From JBMNPT01 sp050943735 (lineage in GTDB: Bacteria > Bacillota > Clostridia > Oscillospirales > RGIG577): a stretch of DNA of 64,000 nucleotides. Made by a program: the position numbers and the translations under genes. Numbering within the stretch: the first letter of the stretch is position 1; each line of letters begins with the position of its first letter. Under the pieces are notes generated by a model. The model saw only the letters and a program-made list of their open reading frames with translations, did not search any database and was not told the DNA's origin. Below, in pieces: positions 39,306 to 48,505 of the stretch. Location: positions 1 to 64,000 of the forward strand of contig JBMNPT010000001.1 in NCBI GenBank assembly GCA_050943735.1, read 5' to 3'.

Positions 39306-41285
39306 TTACAGCCGTTCCACCGGTTCCCGGCCCTTTTCCTTGATGAGGCCCTTTCGATAGGCGTCCAACAGGCCCTGCAGCCGGTCAATCTTCTCCTGCA
39401 GCTCCCTGCCCTGATCGGTATCCCGCACCTTCATGCGCTGATGCACCCGCTGGGTTGCCACTGTGGAAGAGTGAATGTCCAATTCTTCCTCAATGGCCAC
39501 TGCACTGCTCACAAAAGGCTGGTGTGCAGTGAGAATCATCCCGTAGGAGTCATAGACCAGTGTATATCCGGCAATGCCCGTCTGTTTTTGATAGGCCCGG
39601 GAAAGTCCGCCGTCAATGACCAGCAGCCGTCCATCCGCATGGATGGGACTCTCTCCCCGCCGCACCGGCACATGCCCGTTGATGATATGCCCTTCCAAGG
39701 GCAGATCGAACTCCCGTAAAATGGCCTCACAGGTGGCCGGATCGTTGATCCATTTGTAATAGGGATTCTTCTTTTCCTCCCACACCGTCTTGTCATCAAT
39801 GAAATACCGCTCAAAAGTGGTCATCTTGTGTTTACCGAACAACGGCGAATACCGTCCGCACCACAGATACCACATGAAATCCTCGCCCTTTTGTTTTTCC
39901 TGGCTGCCAGCCCGGCCAAAGTACCCCTGACGTGCCATCCGGTCGGCAAAATCCAGCCATGCCCGGCCCCGCAGCGGTCCCTGATGGGTCTGCACCTCCA
40001 GGAAATTCCCCTGTTCATCCAGCGGGATACAGCCATGATACAGCAAATTGTCATTGTACCGGCTGTACATACTGCCCTCCGCAAAGAGGAAGCGAATGTG
40101 ACGCTGCAGCTTTTCGCTGTGCAAAAAGGCATTTTTCAGCCGTCGCACCAATCGTTCTTCCTCTTCGGTGAGCCGGCAGGGATCCGCCGGGTCCACCGTG
40201 GGGAAATTGGTGTCGTTAAGAGGATATTCCTTCCCATCCAGCTCCACCACACCCCGGGCAAAGTCAATGTGCTCCAGCACCGCATAATGGGTCATGTCAA
40301 ACTGGTCGCACCGTCGGGCAATGAGCCCCTCGATTTTCAGCTGCAAAATCAGAATGCACTTGTGAATCTTGGCCAATGCCACCTCATCGGCGGTGTTGGG
40401 GGCGTCCGCTTCGCTGCTCAGCGGCTTGAACTGCTCGCAGGGGTCATCCCGATAGGTGTCCAGCGCGAAGGTAACCAGCGGACGAATACTGATGCCATAG
40501 CCATCTTCCAGGGTGTGCAGATTGTCATACCGGGTGCACATGCGCACCACATTGGCAATACAGGCCAGATTGCCCGCCGCGGCGCCCATCCACAGAATGT
40601 CGTGATTGCCCCACTGGATATCCAGGCTGTGGTAATTCATCAGAGCGTCCAGAATGATGTCAGCCCCGGGTCCCCGGTCATAGATGTCCCCCAGAATGTG
40701 CAGCCGGTTGATGGCGATACGGGAGATCAGCCGGCTGATGGCGATGATATAGCTGTCCGCCATGTCGGTATCGATGATGCTGGCAATGATGCTCTCGCAA
40801 TATTCCGGGGAGACTCGCCGGTCACCGGTACAGTAGAGCATTTCGTCGATGATTTCGGCATACTCCTCGGGCATGAATTTGCGTAGATAGGCCCGGGTGT
40901 ATTTGGCGGCCATCAATTTGCAGATCTCAATGAGCCGGAAGAGGGTGATTTTGTAATAATCCCGCAGATCGGGACAGGTGGAGCGGATGATTTCCAGCTT
41001 TTCCTCGGGGTAGTAGATGAGGGTCGCCAGAGAGCGGCGTTCCGCCTCGGGGACGCTGTTGGAAAACAGCTCGTCAATTTTCAGTTTGATGACACCGGAG
41101 CCATTTTTCAGGATGTGCAAAAAGGGTTCATATTCGCCGTGCAAATCGCTGAGAAAATGCTCGGTGCCTTTGGGCAGGTTGAGGCGGGCCTGCAATTTGA
41201 TGATGTGATTGCTGGCGGCGCTAATGGTGGGATATTTTTCTGACAGCAGCTGCAAATACTGCATGTCCATGGGATGTTCTGTCAT
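39306..41285 (-). CDS. fbp: Fructose-1,6-bisphosphatase, class III
   Basis: 659 residues, close to the 671 of Bacillus Fbp. It dephosphorylates fructose-1,6-bisphosphate in gluconeogenesis. It has a metallophosphoesterase core: FLSDLHGEYEPFLHIL, LGDIYDRGPGADIILD, WGNHDILWMGAAAGN, and a distal INGHVPVRRGESP with histidine. The long insert between these motifs is typical of the class. AGGAGG lies before ATG 41285. Its gluconeogenic partner pgi lies immediately upstream on the same strand but is separated by a terminator. Confidence 0.96.
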   Translation of the reverse strand: MTEHPMDMQYLQLLSEKYPTISAASNHIIKLQARLNLPKGTEHFLSDLHGEYEPFLHILKNGSGVIKLKIDELFSNSVPEAERRSLATLIYYPEEKLEIIRSTCPDLRDYYKITLFRLIEICKLMAAKYTRAYLRKFMPEEYAEIIDEMLYCTGDRRVSPEYCESIIASIIDTDMADSYIIAISRLISRIAINRLHILGDIYDRGPGADIILDALMNYHSLDIQWGNHDILWMGAAAGNLACIANVVRMCTRYDNLHTLEDGYGISIRPLVTFALDTYRDDPCEQFKPLSSEADAPNTADEVALAKIHKCILILQLKIEGLIARRCDQFDMTHYAVLEHIDFARGVVELDGKEYPLNDTNFPTVDPADPCRLTEEEERLVRRLKNAFLHSEKLQRHIRFLFAEGSMYSRYNDNLLYHGCIPLDEQGNFLEVQTHQGPLRGRAWLDFADRMARQGYFGRAGSQEKQKGEDFMWYLWCGRYSPLFGKHKMTTFERYFIDDKTVWEEKKNPYYKWINDPATCEAILREFDLPLEGHIINGHVPVRRGESPIHADGRLLVIDGGLSRAYQKQTGIAGYTLVYDSYGMILTAHQPFVSSAVAIEEELDIHSSTVATQRVHQRMKVRDTDQGRELQEKIDRLQGLLDAYRKGLIKEKGREPVERL

Positions 41286-41482
41286 ACAACCTCCTGCTGA
41301 CCAATGCTACATTTCTTCTTTTTCCACTCTCAGTATAACAAAGCCGCTCCCTCCGGCGCAAGGGAATTTATAGCAGAGATTGACGTCCAAACCCATTCTC
41401 TTTTGTATCAAAAGAGCTTTCTTCATTTATCAAATAAAGCATATCCTCTTTCTGTTTCACTCCGCAAAATACCCGGCAGCAA

Positions 41483-41516
41483 AAAACTCCGGAAGCAATG
41501 CTTCCGGAGTTTTTGT
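41483..41516 (-). terminator. Terminator of pgi
   Basis: Near-perfect stem AAAACTCCGGAAGC/GCTTCCGGAGTTTT; the minus-strand flank reads TTTTTGCTG. Confidence 0.85.
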
Positions 41517-41538
41517 TGTCACCACAGTCAGTGCGTAC

Positions 41539-42879
41539 TCAATCCAGCAGACGCTTGGCCAGGGCTTCGCCGTCGGCTTCATAGCCAGGCTTGCCCAGCA
41601 GGGCGAACATGTTCTTCTTATAGGCTTCCACACCAGGCTGGTCAAAGGGATTGATGCCCAGCAGATAGCCTTCCAGGCCGCATACCTTCTCAAAGAAGTA
41701 CGCCAGATAGCCAAAGTTATATGCGTCAGCCCGCTCGATCTCCATAACAATGTTGGGGGTGCCGCCATCCACATGGGCCAGCAGAGTGCCTTCATAAGCC
41801 TTGCTGTTCACATACTGCATGGTCTTGCCCGCCAGGAAATTCAGGCCATCCACATTGTCCTTGTCCTCGCCGATGGTGATGTCGCTCTTGGAATTCTTGA
41901 GCCACAGCACGGTTTCAAACATCATCCGGCGGCCATCCTGGATGTACTGGCCAATGGAGTGCAGATCGGTGGAGAAGTTGGCGGAGCAGGGGAACAGGCC
42001 CTTCTGATCCTTGCCATGGCTCTCCGCGAACAGCTGCTTGTACCATTCGCCGAACATGGTCAGCGCAGGCTCGTAATTCACCAGAATTTCCACTGCTTTG
42101 CCCTTGCTGTACATGCAGGTGCGCAGTGCCGCATACTTCAGGGCGTCGTTATCTTCCACGCCACCATCGCGGTACTTGGTGGCCGCTTCCTGAGCGCCCT
42201 TCATCACCGCGTCGATGTCAATGCCCGCCGCCGCCATGGGCAGCAGACCCACCGCGGTGAGCACCGAATACCGGCCGCCCACATCATCGGGCACCACAAA
42301 GGTCTCATAGCCCTCTTCTGTGGCCAGATTCTTCAGTGCGCCCCGGGCCTTGTCGGTGGTGCAGTAAATACGGCCCTTGGCTCCCTCTTTGCCGTACTTC
42401 TTCTCCAGCATTTCCTTGAAGATGCGGAAAGCGATGGCCGGCTCGGTAGTGGTGCCGGATTTGGAAATGACGTTCACCGAGAAATCCCGGTCGCCCACGA
42501 TATCGATGATGTCCTGCAAATAAGCAGAGCTGATGTTATTGCCCACAAAGTAAATGTCAGGCGTGTCCTTTTTCTTATTATTATAGAAGGGAGACTCAAT
42601 GAACTCCAGCGCCGCCCGGGCTCCCAGATAGGAACCGCCGATGCCGATGACGATCACCACTTCGCTGTCGCTGATCATTTTGGCACCTGCCGCCTTGATG
42701 CGGGCAAACTCTTCCTTATCATAATTGAAGGGCAGATCTACCCAACCCAGGAAATCGCTGCCTTCCCCCTGTTTGTTGTACAGCAGTTCATTGCTGTAGC
42801 GCAGCATGGCGTCCAGGTTTTTCACTTCCTGCGGCTTCACAAAAGAGTTGATGCCGTTGAGTTTTAATGTAATGGACAT
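41539..42879 (-). CDS. pgi: Glucose-6-phosphate isomerase
   Basis: 446 residues, as in Firmicutes (about 450). It interconverts glucose-6-phosphate and fructose-6-phosphate. Visible motifs: VIVIGIGGSYLGARAALE (substrate phosphate loop), VISKSGTTTEPAIAFRIF, the signature DDVGGRYSVLTAVGLLPMAAAGID and the catalytic Glu/His segment FSTDLHSIGQYIQDG. AAGGAGG 9 nt before ATG 42879 fixes the start. Monocistronic. Confidence 0.96.
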   Translation of the reverse strand: MSITLKLNGINSFVKPQEVKNLDAMLRYSNELLYNKQGEGSDFLGWVDLPFNYDKEEFARIKAAGAKMISDSEVVIVIGIGGSYLGARAALEFIESPFYNNKKKDTPDIYFVGNNISSAYLQDIIDIVGDRDFSVNVISKSGTTTEPAIAFRIFKEMLEKKYGKEGAKGRIYCTTDKARGALKNLATEEGYETFVVPDDVGGRYSVLTAVGLLPMAAAGIDIDAVMKGAQEAATKYRDGGVEDNDALKYAALRTCMYSKGKAVEILVNYEPALTMFGEWYKQLFAESHGKDQKGLFPCSANFSTDLHSIGQYIQDGRRMMFETVLWLKNSKSDITIGEDKDNVDGLNFLAGKTMQYVNSKAYEGTLLAHVDGGTPNIVMEIERADAYNFGYLAYFFEKVCGLEGYLLGINPFDQPGVEAYKKNMFALLGKPGYEADGEALAKRLLD

Positions 42880-43129
42880 TGGTTTCATCCTCCTTATTGT
42901 TGGTATTTTCATTTTACAACGATTTCCAGCCATTTGCAAGCAAACTGGTGTAAAATATAGGATAAATTGCCCAATTTTTTTGTTTGTCGCTTTTTGAAAC
43001 TAGTGATTTTGTTCAATCCTTTTGGGCCATTTTACCAGCCTGTCTTACAAAATTTCCAGCCATTCTCTTGGCATTTTGCGAATTGCAATTTACCCTTCAT
43101 ATGATATGATATTGTTATAAACATTGGCC

Positions 43130-43154
43130 CGTTAATTTAGTTATTAAATTAACG
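43130..43154. repeat. Perfect 10-bp inverted repeat upstream of the thl promoter
   Basis: CGTTAATTTA (43130-43139) and TAAATTAACG (43145-43154) form a perfect palindrome around GTTAT, ending 19 bp before the -35 of the thl promoter. The position and symmetry suit an activator or repressor site. The rest of 42880-43129 is AT-rich and shows no gene. Confidence 0.6.
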
Positions 43155-43173
43155 ATTTTCTTACCAAAAAGGG

Positions 43174-43201
43174 TTGCAATTTCCCGAATCTGTGCTATAG
43201 T
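43174..43201 (+). promoter_or_regulatory. Promoter of the butyryl-CoA operon
   Basis: -35 TTGCAA (43174-43179), 16-nt spacer, -10 TATAGT (43196-43201) preceded by TGC (extended -10). The leader is about 185 nt. Confidence 0.75.
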
Positions 43202-43205
43202 TAAA

Positions 43206-43288
43206 TTGTTAGAAAATTATCAGTCTTTCGGTCGTGAGAGAGTGGATTTTCGTTGTTTTTTTCAAAAAGTTTGTTAAAATTTACACAA
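43206..43288 (+). promoter_or_regulatory. Two Rex-like operator candidates in the thl leader
   Basis: TTGTTAG-AAAA-TTATCAG (43206-43223) and TTGTTAA-AATT-TACACAA (43271-43288) match the redox regulator Rex consensus TTGTTAANNNNTTAACAA at 11 and 12 of 14 positions. The first lies on the transcription start, the right place for repression. Rex control of butyryl-CoA operons is established in Clostridium; binding here is inferred. Confidence 0.55.
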
Positions 43289-43393
43289 TTATGTGAGAAA
43301 CACGCAAAATCCGGTCTCTGGCCCCGTTTGATTGATAACATATCACCAACCAGGAAAAACAAACAAAATTCACACATGTAGGAGGATTTACAC

Positions 43394-44569
43394 ATGAAAA
43401 ACGTTTATCTGATCGGTGCTTGCAGAACTGCCGTAGGCAGCTTTGGCGGCTCTCTGGCTCCCCTGAAGGCAGCTGACCTGGGCGCCATCGTCATCAAGGA
43501 GACCCTGAAGAGAGCCGGCGTGGACGCTGCTGACGTGGACGAAGTGGTAATGGGCAACGTGCTGCAGGCAGCACAGGGCCAAAACCCCGCTCGTCAGATG
43601 ATGATCAAGGCTGGCATGCCTGTGGACATCCCTGCCACCTGCATCAACAAGGTGTGCGGCTCCGCTCTGCACGCTGTGTCTCTGGCATACCGCTACATTC
43701 TGGCTGGTGAAGCTGATTGCGTAATCGCCGGCGGTGCTGAGAGCATGAGCAACGCTCCCTTCGCCATCCACAACATGCGTACCGGTGTGAAGATGGGCAA
43801 CCAGCAGCTGGTTGACACCATGATCAACGATGGTCTGTGGGATGCTTTCAACCAGTACCACATGGGCATCACCGCTGAAAACGTAGCTGAGCAGTACGGC
43901 ATCACCAGAGAGATGCAGGATGAGTTCGCTGTGGCTTCTCAGGCTAAGGCTGCTGCCGCCATCGCTTCCGGCGCTTTCAAGGATGAGATCGTGGCTGTGG
44001 AAATCCCCCAGAGAAAGGGCGATCCCATCGTATTTGACACCGACGAATATGTGAAGGCCGGCACTTCCATGGAGAAGATTGCCAAGCTGCGTCCCGCATT
44101 CAAGAAGGACGGCACTGTGACCGCTGCCAACGCTTCCGGTCTGAACGACGGCGCTGCTTGCGTGCTGGTAGTTTCTGAAGATTTCGTGAAGGCCCACAAC
44201 CTCAAGCCCATGGCTAAGATCATCGCCACCGGTTCCAAGGGTGTGGATCCCAGCGTAATGGGTCTGGGCCCGATCCCCTCTGTTCGTCACGCCTTCTCCA
44301 AGTGCGGCCTGACCATGGCTGACATGGATGTGGTGGAAGCCAACGAAGCTTTCGCAGCACAGGCCATCGAAGTGGGCAAGGAACTGGAGATCCCCGCTGA
44401 CAAGCTGAATCCCAAGGGCGGTGCCATCGCCATCGGTCACCCCATCGGTGCTTCCGGCTGCCGTATCCTGGTAACCCTGCTGCACGAACTGAAGGCTGGC
44501 CAGAAGGGCGTTGCCACTCTGTGCATCGGCGGCGGCATGGGCGAAGCTGTGATCGTAGAGAAGATGTAA
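43394..44569 (+). CDS. thlA: Acetyl-CoA acetyltransferase (thiolase)
   Basis: 391 residues, standard length. It condenses two acetyl-CoA to acetoacetyl-CoA, the first step of butyrate formation. The acyl-accepting cysteine is Cys88 in INKVCGSALHAV; the catalytic His349 is in GHPIGASG and Cys377 in CIGGGMG. GGAGGATT precedes ATG 43394. It is the first gene of thl-crt-hbd-bcd-etfB-etfA, with tight spacing. Codon choice (GCT, CGT, GTA) differs from most of the window, as expected for very high expression. Confidence 0.97.
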   Translation: MKNVYLIGACRTAVGSFGGSLAPLKAADLGAIVIKETLKRAGVDAADVDEVVMGNVLQAAQGQNPARQMMIKAGMPVDIPATCINKVCGSALHAVSLAYRYILAGEADCVIAGGAESMSNAPFAIHNMRTGVKMGNQQLVDTMINDGLWDAFNQYHMGITAENVAEQYGITREMQDEFAVASQAKAAAAIASGAFKDEIVAVEIPQRKGDPIVFDTDEYVKAGTSMEKIAKLRPAFKKDGTVTAANASGLNDGAACVLVVSEDFVKAHNLKPMAKIIATGSKGVDPSVMGLGPIPSVRHAFSKCGLTMADMDVVEANEAFAAQAIEVGKELEIPADKLNPKGGAIAIGHPIGASGCRILVTLLHELKAGQKGVATLCIGGGMGEAVIVEKM

Positions 44570-44598
44570 TCTTCCCTCCCAAGAGAGTAGGTTGACAA

Positions 44599-45375
44599 AT
44601 GAGTTTTGTAGAATACAGACAGGACGGCCAGCTGGGTTTTCTCACCATCAGTCGTGAGAAGGCCCTCAACGCCCTGAACGATCAGGTTCTCAAGGACCTG
44701 GATGCGGCTCTGGACAGTGTGAATCTGGATGAAGTGCGGTGCCTGATCCTCACCGGCGCGGGGGAGAAATCCTTCGTAGCCGGCGCGGACATCGCCCAGA
44801 TGAAGGATCTCACTCGCGAGGGCGGCGAGAATTTCGGCAAGGAAGGCAACGCTGTTTTCCTCAAGCTGGAATCCTTCCCCATCCCGGTGATCGCGGCAGT
44901 GAACGGCTTTGCCCTGGGCGGCGGCTGTGAACTGGCCATGAGCTGTGACATCCGGATTGCTGCGGAAAACGCTGTATTTGGGCAGCCCGAAACCGGTCTG
45001 GGCATCACCCCCGGTTTTGGCGGCACCCAGCGGCTGGCCCGCATCGTGGGCATGGGCAAGGCCAAGGAGCTGATCTACACCTGCGGTAAGATCACCGCGG
45101 AAGAAGCACTCCGGCTGGGCCTGGTCAATGCCGTCTATCCCCAGGCGGAACTGATGGACAAGTGCGTGGAGATGGCCAAGAAGATCGCCCGCAACGCTCC
45201 CATCGCTGTCCGCGCCTCCAAGCAGGCCATCAACGAGGGCATGCAGGTGGACATCGCTTCGGCGGTGGCCATTGAAGCCCGTCTGTTTGGCTCCTGCTTC
45301 GAAACGGAGGACCAGAAGAACGGTATGACCGCGTTTGTGGAAAAACGCAGACCCGATCCATACATCAATAAGTAA
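44599..45375 (+). CDS. crt: 3-hydroxybutyryl-CoA dehydratase (crotonase)
   Basis: 258 residues of the enoyl-CoA hydratase fold. It dehydrates 3-hydroxybutyryl-CoA to crotonyl-CoA. Oxyanion-hole motif AGADIAQMKDL, catalytic Glu region ALGGGCELAMSCDIRIA and PETGLGITPGFGGTQRLARIVG are intact, with both catalytic glutamates present. It starts 29 nt after thlA; the ribosome site (GAGAGTAGG) is modest. Its codon usage is closer to the window average than that of its neighbours. Confidence 0.96.
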   Translation: MSFVEYRQDGQLGFLTISREKALNALNDQVLKDLDAALDSVNLDEVRCLILTGAGEKSFVAGADIAQMKDLTREGGENFGKEGNAVFLKLESFPIPVIAAVNGFALGGGCELAMSCDIRIAAENAVFGQPETGLGITPGFGGTQRLARIVGMGKAKELIYTCGKITAEEALRLGLVNAVYPQAELMDKCVEMAKKIARNAPIAVRASKQAINEGMQVDIASAVAIEARLFGSCFETEDQKNGMTAFVEKRRPDPYINK

Positions 45376-45408
45376 CCAACCAAATTTATTGTACTGGAGG
45401 TAATTACC

Positions 45409-46254
45409 ATGAAGGTAGGTATTCTGGGCACTGGCACCATGGGTGCCGGCATCGTACAGGTTTTCGCGCAGGCTGGTCATGATGTAATCATGAGAAGCCG
45501 TCACCAGGCCACTCTGGACAAGGCCATGGCCATTATGAACAAGGGCCTCTCCAAGATGGTTGCCAAGGAAAAGATCACCCAGGCTGACATGGATGCTGTG
45601 CTGGCCAGAGTGAGCATGACCACCGAGCTGAAGGATTTCGCTGACTGCGACTTCATCGTGGAAACCATCGCCGAGAACATGGAAGTGAAGAAGGCCATCT
45701 TCACCGAGCTGGACGCTCTGTGCCGTCCCGAAGTGATCTTCGCCACCAACACCTCTTCCCTGTCCATCACCGAGATCGCCTCTGTGACCAAGCGTCCTGA
45801 AAAGGTGATCGGCATGCACTTCTTCAATCCTGTGCCTGCCATGAAGCTGGTGGAAGTGATCAAGGGTCAGCTGACCGACGACGCTACCGCTGAATATGTG
45901 ACCAACCTGTCCAAGGAACTGGGCAAGACTCCCGTAGACGTGGCTGAGGCTCCCGGCTTCGTAGTAAACCGCATCCTCATCCCCATGATCAACGAGGCAG
46001 TAGGCATCTATGCCGACGGCATCGCTTCTGTGGAAGACATCGACACCTCCATGAAGCTGGGTGCTAATCATCCCATGGGCCCGCTGGCTCTGGGCGACCT
46101 GATCGGTCTGGACGTTTGCCTGGCCATCATGGATGTACTGTACACCGAAACCGGCGATCCCAAGTACCGGGCTCACGTGCTGCTGAAGAAGATGGTACGC
46201 GCTGGCCTGCTGGGCAGAAAGAGCGGCAAGGGCTTCTACGATTATTCCAAGTAA
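45409..46254 (+). CDS. hbd: 3-hydroxybutyryl-CoA dehydrogenase
   Basis: 281 residues, identical in length to typical clostridial Hbd. It reduces acetoacetyl-CoA to 3-hydroxybutyryl-CoA with NAD(P)H. The dinucleotide site is KVGILGTGTMGAGIVQVFA (residues 2-20), the catalytic histidine is in GMHFFNPVPAMKLVEVIKG, and DVAEAPGFVVNRILIPMINEA links to the C-terminal domain. GGAGG precedes ATG 45409. A long hairpin at 46275-46312 follows, before the bcd part of the operon. Confidence 0.96.
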   Translation: MKVGILGTGTMGAGIVQVFAQAGHDVIMRSRHQATLDKAMAIMNKGLSKMVAKEKITQADMDAVLARVSMTTELKDFADCDFIVETIAENMEVKKAIFTELDALCRPEVIFATNTSSLSITEIASVTKRPEKVIGMHFFNPVPAMKLVEVIKGQLTDDATAEYVTNLSKELGKTPVDVAEAPGFVVNRILIPMINEAVGIYADGIASVEDIDTSMKLGANHPMGPLALGDLIGLDVCLAIMDVLYTETGDPKYRAHVLLKKMVRAGLLGRKSGKGFYDYSK

Positions 46255-46274
46255 GATACATAGATCCATTTTCT

Positions 46275-46312
46275 CCATAAACCTCGCCCCTTTTTGGGGA
46301 GAGGTTTATGGC
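46275..46312 (+). other. Long intergenic hairpin between hbd and bcd
   Basis: Stem CCATAAACCTC-G-CCCC with GGGGAGAGGTTTATGG around a T5 loop. There is no T tract after it, so it is more likely an mRNA processing or stability element than a full terminator. Confidence 0.6.
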
Positions 46313-46371
46313 AGTTATACCAATTTTGTATAATTTGCAAAAAATTCTTGCTGGAACTTTCGAAATATTGC

Positions 46372-46400
46372 TTGCTATCCACAATAAAACCCTCTATAAT
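46372..46400 (+). promoter_or_regulatory. Internal promoter for bcd-etfB-etfA
   Basis: -35 TTGCTA (46372-46377), 17-nt spacer, perfect -10 TATAAT (46395-46400). The leader to bcd (about 110 nt) contains competing GGCGAC/GTCGC pairings at 46405-46450. Confidence 0.65.
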
Positions 46401-46515
46401 ACATAGTAGCGGCGACTTTGATATTTTTTTGTCGCAGCCGGTCGCCACTGTGCCGCGGGGAGGATAGCATCATTCCTTCAGCTGACACAATTCTGAGAAA
46501 AAAGGAGTATTTAGT

Positions 46516-47658
46516 ATGGATTTTCATCTGTCCAAGGAGCATGAAATGCTCCGCAAAATGTACCGCGACTTCGCGCAGAATGAAGTAAAGCCCCTGGCTG
46601 AGGAGATCGATGAGGAAGAACGCTTCCCCATGGAGACCGTCGAAAAGATGGCCAAGCTGGGCATGATGGGCATTTACTTCCCCAAGGAATACGGCGGCGC
46701 TGGCGCTGACGTATTGGCATACGCCATGGCTGTGGAAGAACTGGCCAAGGTTTGCGGCACCACTGCCGTAATCGTTTCCGCACATACCTCTCTGTGCTGC
46801 GCTCCCATCTTTGAGAACGGCACCGAGGAACAGAAGAAAAAGTATCTGCCCGACCTGTGCAGCGGCAAGAAGATCGGCGCTTTCGGTCTGACCGAGCCCA
46901 ACGCAGGTACCGACGCTTCCGGTCAGCAGACCACCGCTGTGCTGGATGGTGACCACTACGTGCTCAACGGCTCCAAGTGCTTCATCACCAACGGCAACGT
47001 GGCTGACACCTTCGTGGTATTCGCCATGACCGACAAGTCCAAGGGCAACCACGGCATTTCCGCTTTCATCGTGGAAAAGGGATTCCCCGGCTTCTCCACC
47101 GGTAAGCACGAGAAGAAGATGGGTATCCGCGGCAGCTCTACCTGTGACCTGATCTTTGAAGACTGCATCGTGCCCAAGGAAAACCTGCTGGGCAAGGAAG
47201 GCGAAGGCTTCAAGATCGCTATGAAGACTCTGGACGGCGGCCGTATCGGTATCGCTTCCCAGGCTCTGGGTCTGGGCGAAGGCGCTGTGGACGAAGCCAT
47301 CAAGTACACCAAGGAACGTGTACAGTTCGGCAAGCGCATCAGCCAGTTCCAGTGGACTCAGTTCCAGATCGCTGAGATGCACACCAACATGCAGGCTGCT
47401 CAGTTCCTGGTATACTCCGCCGCTATGAAGAAGCAGAACCACGAGAACTACAGCATGGACGCTGCTATGGCCAAGCTGTTTGCTGCTCAGATGGCCAGCG
47501 ATACCACCCGTAAAGCTGTTCAGCTGTTCGGTGGGTATGGCTACACCCGTGAATACCCCGTGGAGCGCATGATGCGTGACGCCAAGATCACCGAGATCTA
47601 CGAGGGTACTTCTGAAGTGCAGAGAATGGTTATCGCTGCACGTCTGGGTGTAAAGTAA
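46516..47658 (+). CDS. bcd: Butyryl-CoA dehydrogenase
   Basis: 380 residues, an acyl-CoA dehydrogenase. It reduces crotonyl-CoA to butyryl-CoA and, complexed with EtfAB, couples this to flavin-based electron bifurcation. FAD-binding segments GAFGLTEPNAGTDASG and FVVFAMTDKSKG, the signature QLFGGYGYTREYPVERMMRDAKI, and the catalytic base Glu in IYEGTSEVQRM are present. AAAAAAGGAG precedes ATG 46516. Codon usage is strongly biased, as in thlA and hbd. Confidence 0.97.
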   Translation: MDFHLSKEHEMLRKMYRDFAQNEVKPLAEEIDEEERFPMETVEKMAKLGMMGIYFPKEYGGAGADVLAYAMAVEELAKVCGTTAVIVSAHTSLCCAPIFENGTEEQKKKYLPDLCSGKKIGAFGLTEPNAGTDASGQQTTAVLDGDHYVLNGSKCFITNGNVADTFVVFAMTDKSKGNHGISAFIVEKGFPGFSTGKHEKKMGIRGSSTCDLIFEDCIVPKENLLGKEGEGFKIAMKTLDGGRIGIASQALGLGEGAVDEAIKYTKERVQFGKRISQFQWTQFQIAEMHTNMQAAQFLVYSAAMKKQNHENYSMDAAMAKLFAAQMASDTTRKAVQLFGGYGYTREYPVERMMRDAKITEIYEGTSEVQRMVIAARLGVK

Positions 47659-47679
47659 GGTTAAGGAGGAGCAATAGCA

Positions 47680-48480
47680 ATGAAAATCATTTGTTGTGTA
47701 AAGCAGGTGCCGGATACTTCCGGCAAGGTGGCAGTCAATGCCAACGGCACTCTGGACCGTGCGTCCATGGCTACCATCACCAACCCCGACGATATGAATG
47801 GCATCGAGGCTGCTCTGCAGCTGAAAGAAGCCACCGGTTGCAAGGTTATCGTTGTGACCATGGGTCCGCCCCCCGCAGAGAGCATGCTGCGTGAGCTGAT
47901 CGCTATGGGCGCTGACGAAGCCGTACTGGTATCTGCCCGCGAATTCGGCGGCAGCGATACCTTCGCTACTTCTCAGATTCTGGCCGCTGCCATCAAGAAC
48001 ATCGGTCTGGATTCTGACGACATCGTAATCTGCGGCCGTCAGGCTATCGACGGCGACACCGCTCAGGTGGGTCCCCAGATCGCCGAAAAGCTGGAAATCC
48101 CCCAGATCTCCTATGTGGCTGATCTGAAGGTGGAAAATGGCACTGTGACCTGCAAGCGTATGCTGGAAGACGGTTACATGACCATCAAGACTCAGACTCC
48201 CTGCCTGCTGACCTGCATCAAGGAGCTGAACACCCCCCGGTACATGAGCGTAAACGGCATCGTGGAGTGCTACAGCAAGCCTCTGACCGTACTGGACTTC
48301 AACGCACTGAAGGACGATCCCCTGATCGAGCTGGACACCATCGGTTTGAAGGGTTCTCCCACAAACATCTTCAAGTCCTTCACCCCTCCCCAGAAGGGTG
48401 CTGGCATGATGCTGGAAGGTGCTGACAAGGGTACCTGCGATACTCTGGCTGGTATCCTGGCTACCAAGCACCTGATCTGA
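47680..48480 (+). CDS. etfB: Electron transfer flavoprotein subunit beta
   Basis: 266 residues. With EtfA it accepts electrons from NADH and passes them to Bcd and ferredoxin. The N-terminus MKIICCVKQVPDTSGKVAVN and VICGRQAIDGDTAQVGPQIAEKLEIPQISYV (key: GRQA.DGDT..VGP..AE) are the EtfB signature that binds the second flavin in bifurcating Etfs. It starts 21 nt after bcd with AAGGAGGAG and ends 25 nt before etfA. Confidence 0.96.
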   Translation: MKIICCVKQVPDTSGKVAVNANGTLDRASMATITNPDDMNGIEAALQLKEATGCKVIVVTMGPPPAESMLRELIAMGADEAVLVSAREFGGSDTFATSQILAAAIKNIGLDSDDIVICGRQAIDGDTAQVGPQIAEKLEIPQISYVADLKVENGTVTCKRMLEDGYMTIKTQTPCLLTCIKELNTPRYMSVNGIVECYSKPLTVLDFNALKDDPLIELDTIGLKGSPTNIFKSFTPPQKGAGMMLEGADKGTCDTLAGILATKHLI

Positions 48481-48505
48481 TAGAACTGAAAGGAGAAACA
48501 AAACG

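Noticed and set aside
43130..43154. Rex operator at the large palindrome
   Set aside because: The TTAA half-sites are too far apart (13 nt instead of 4); better Rex-like sites lie at 43206 and 43271.
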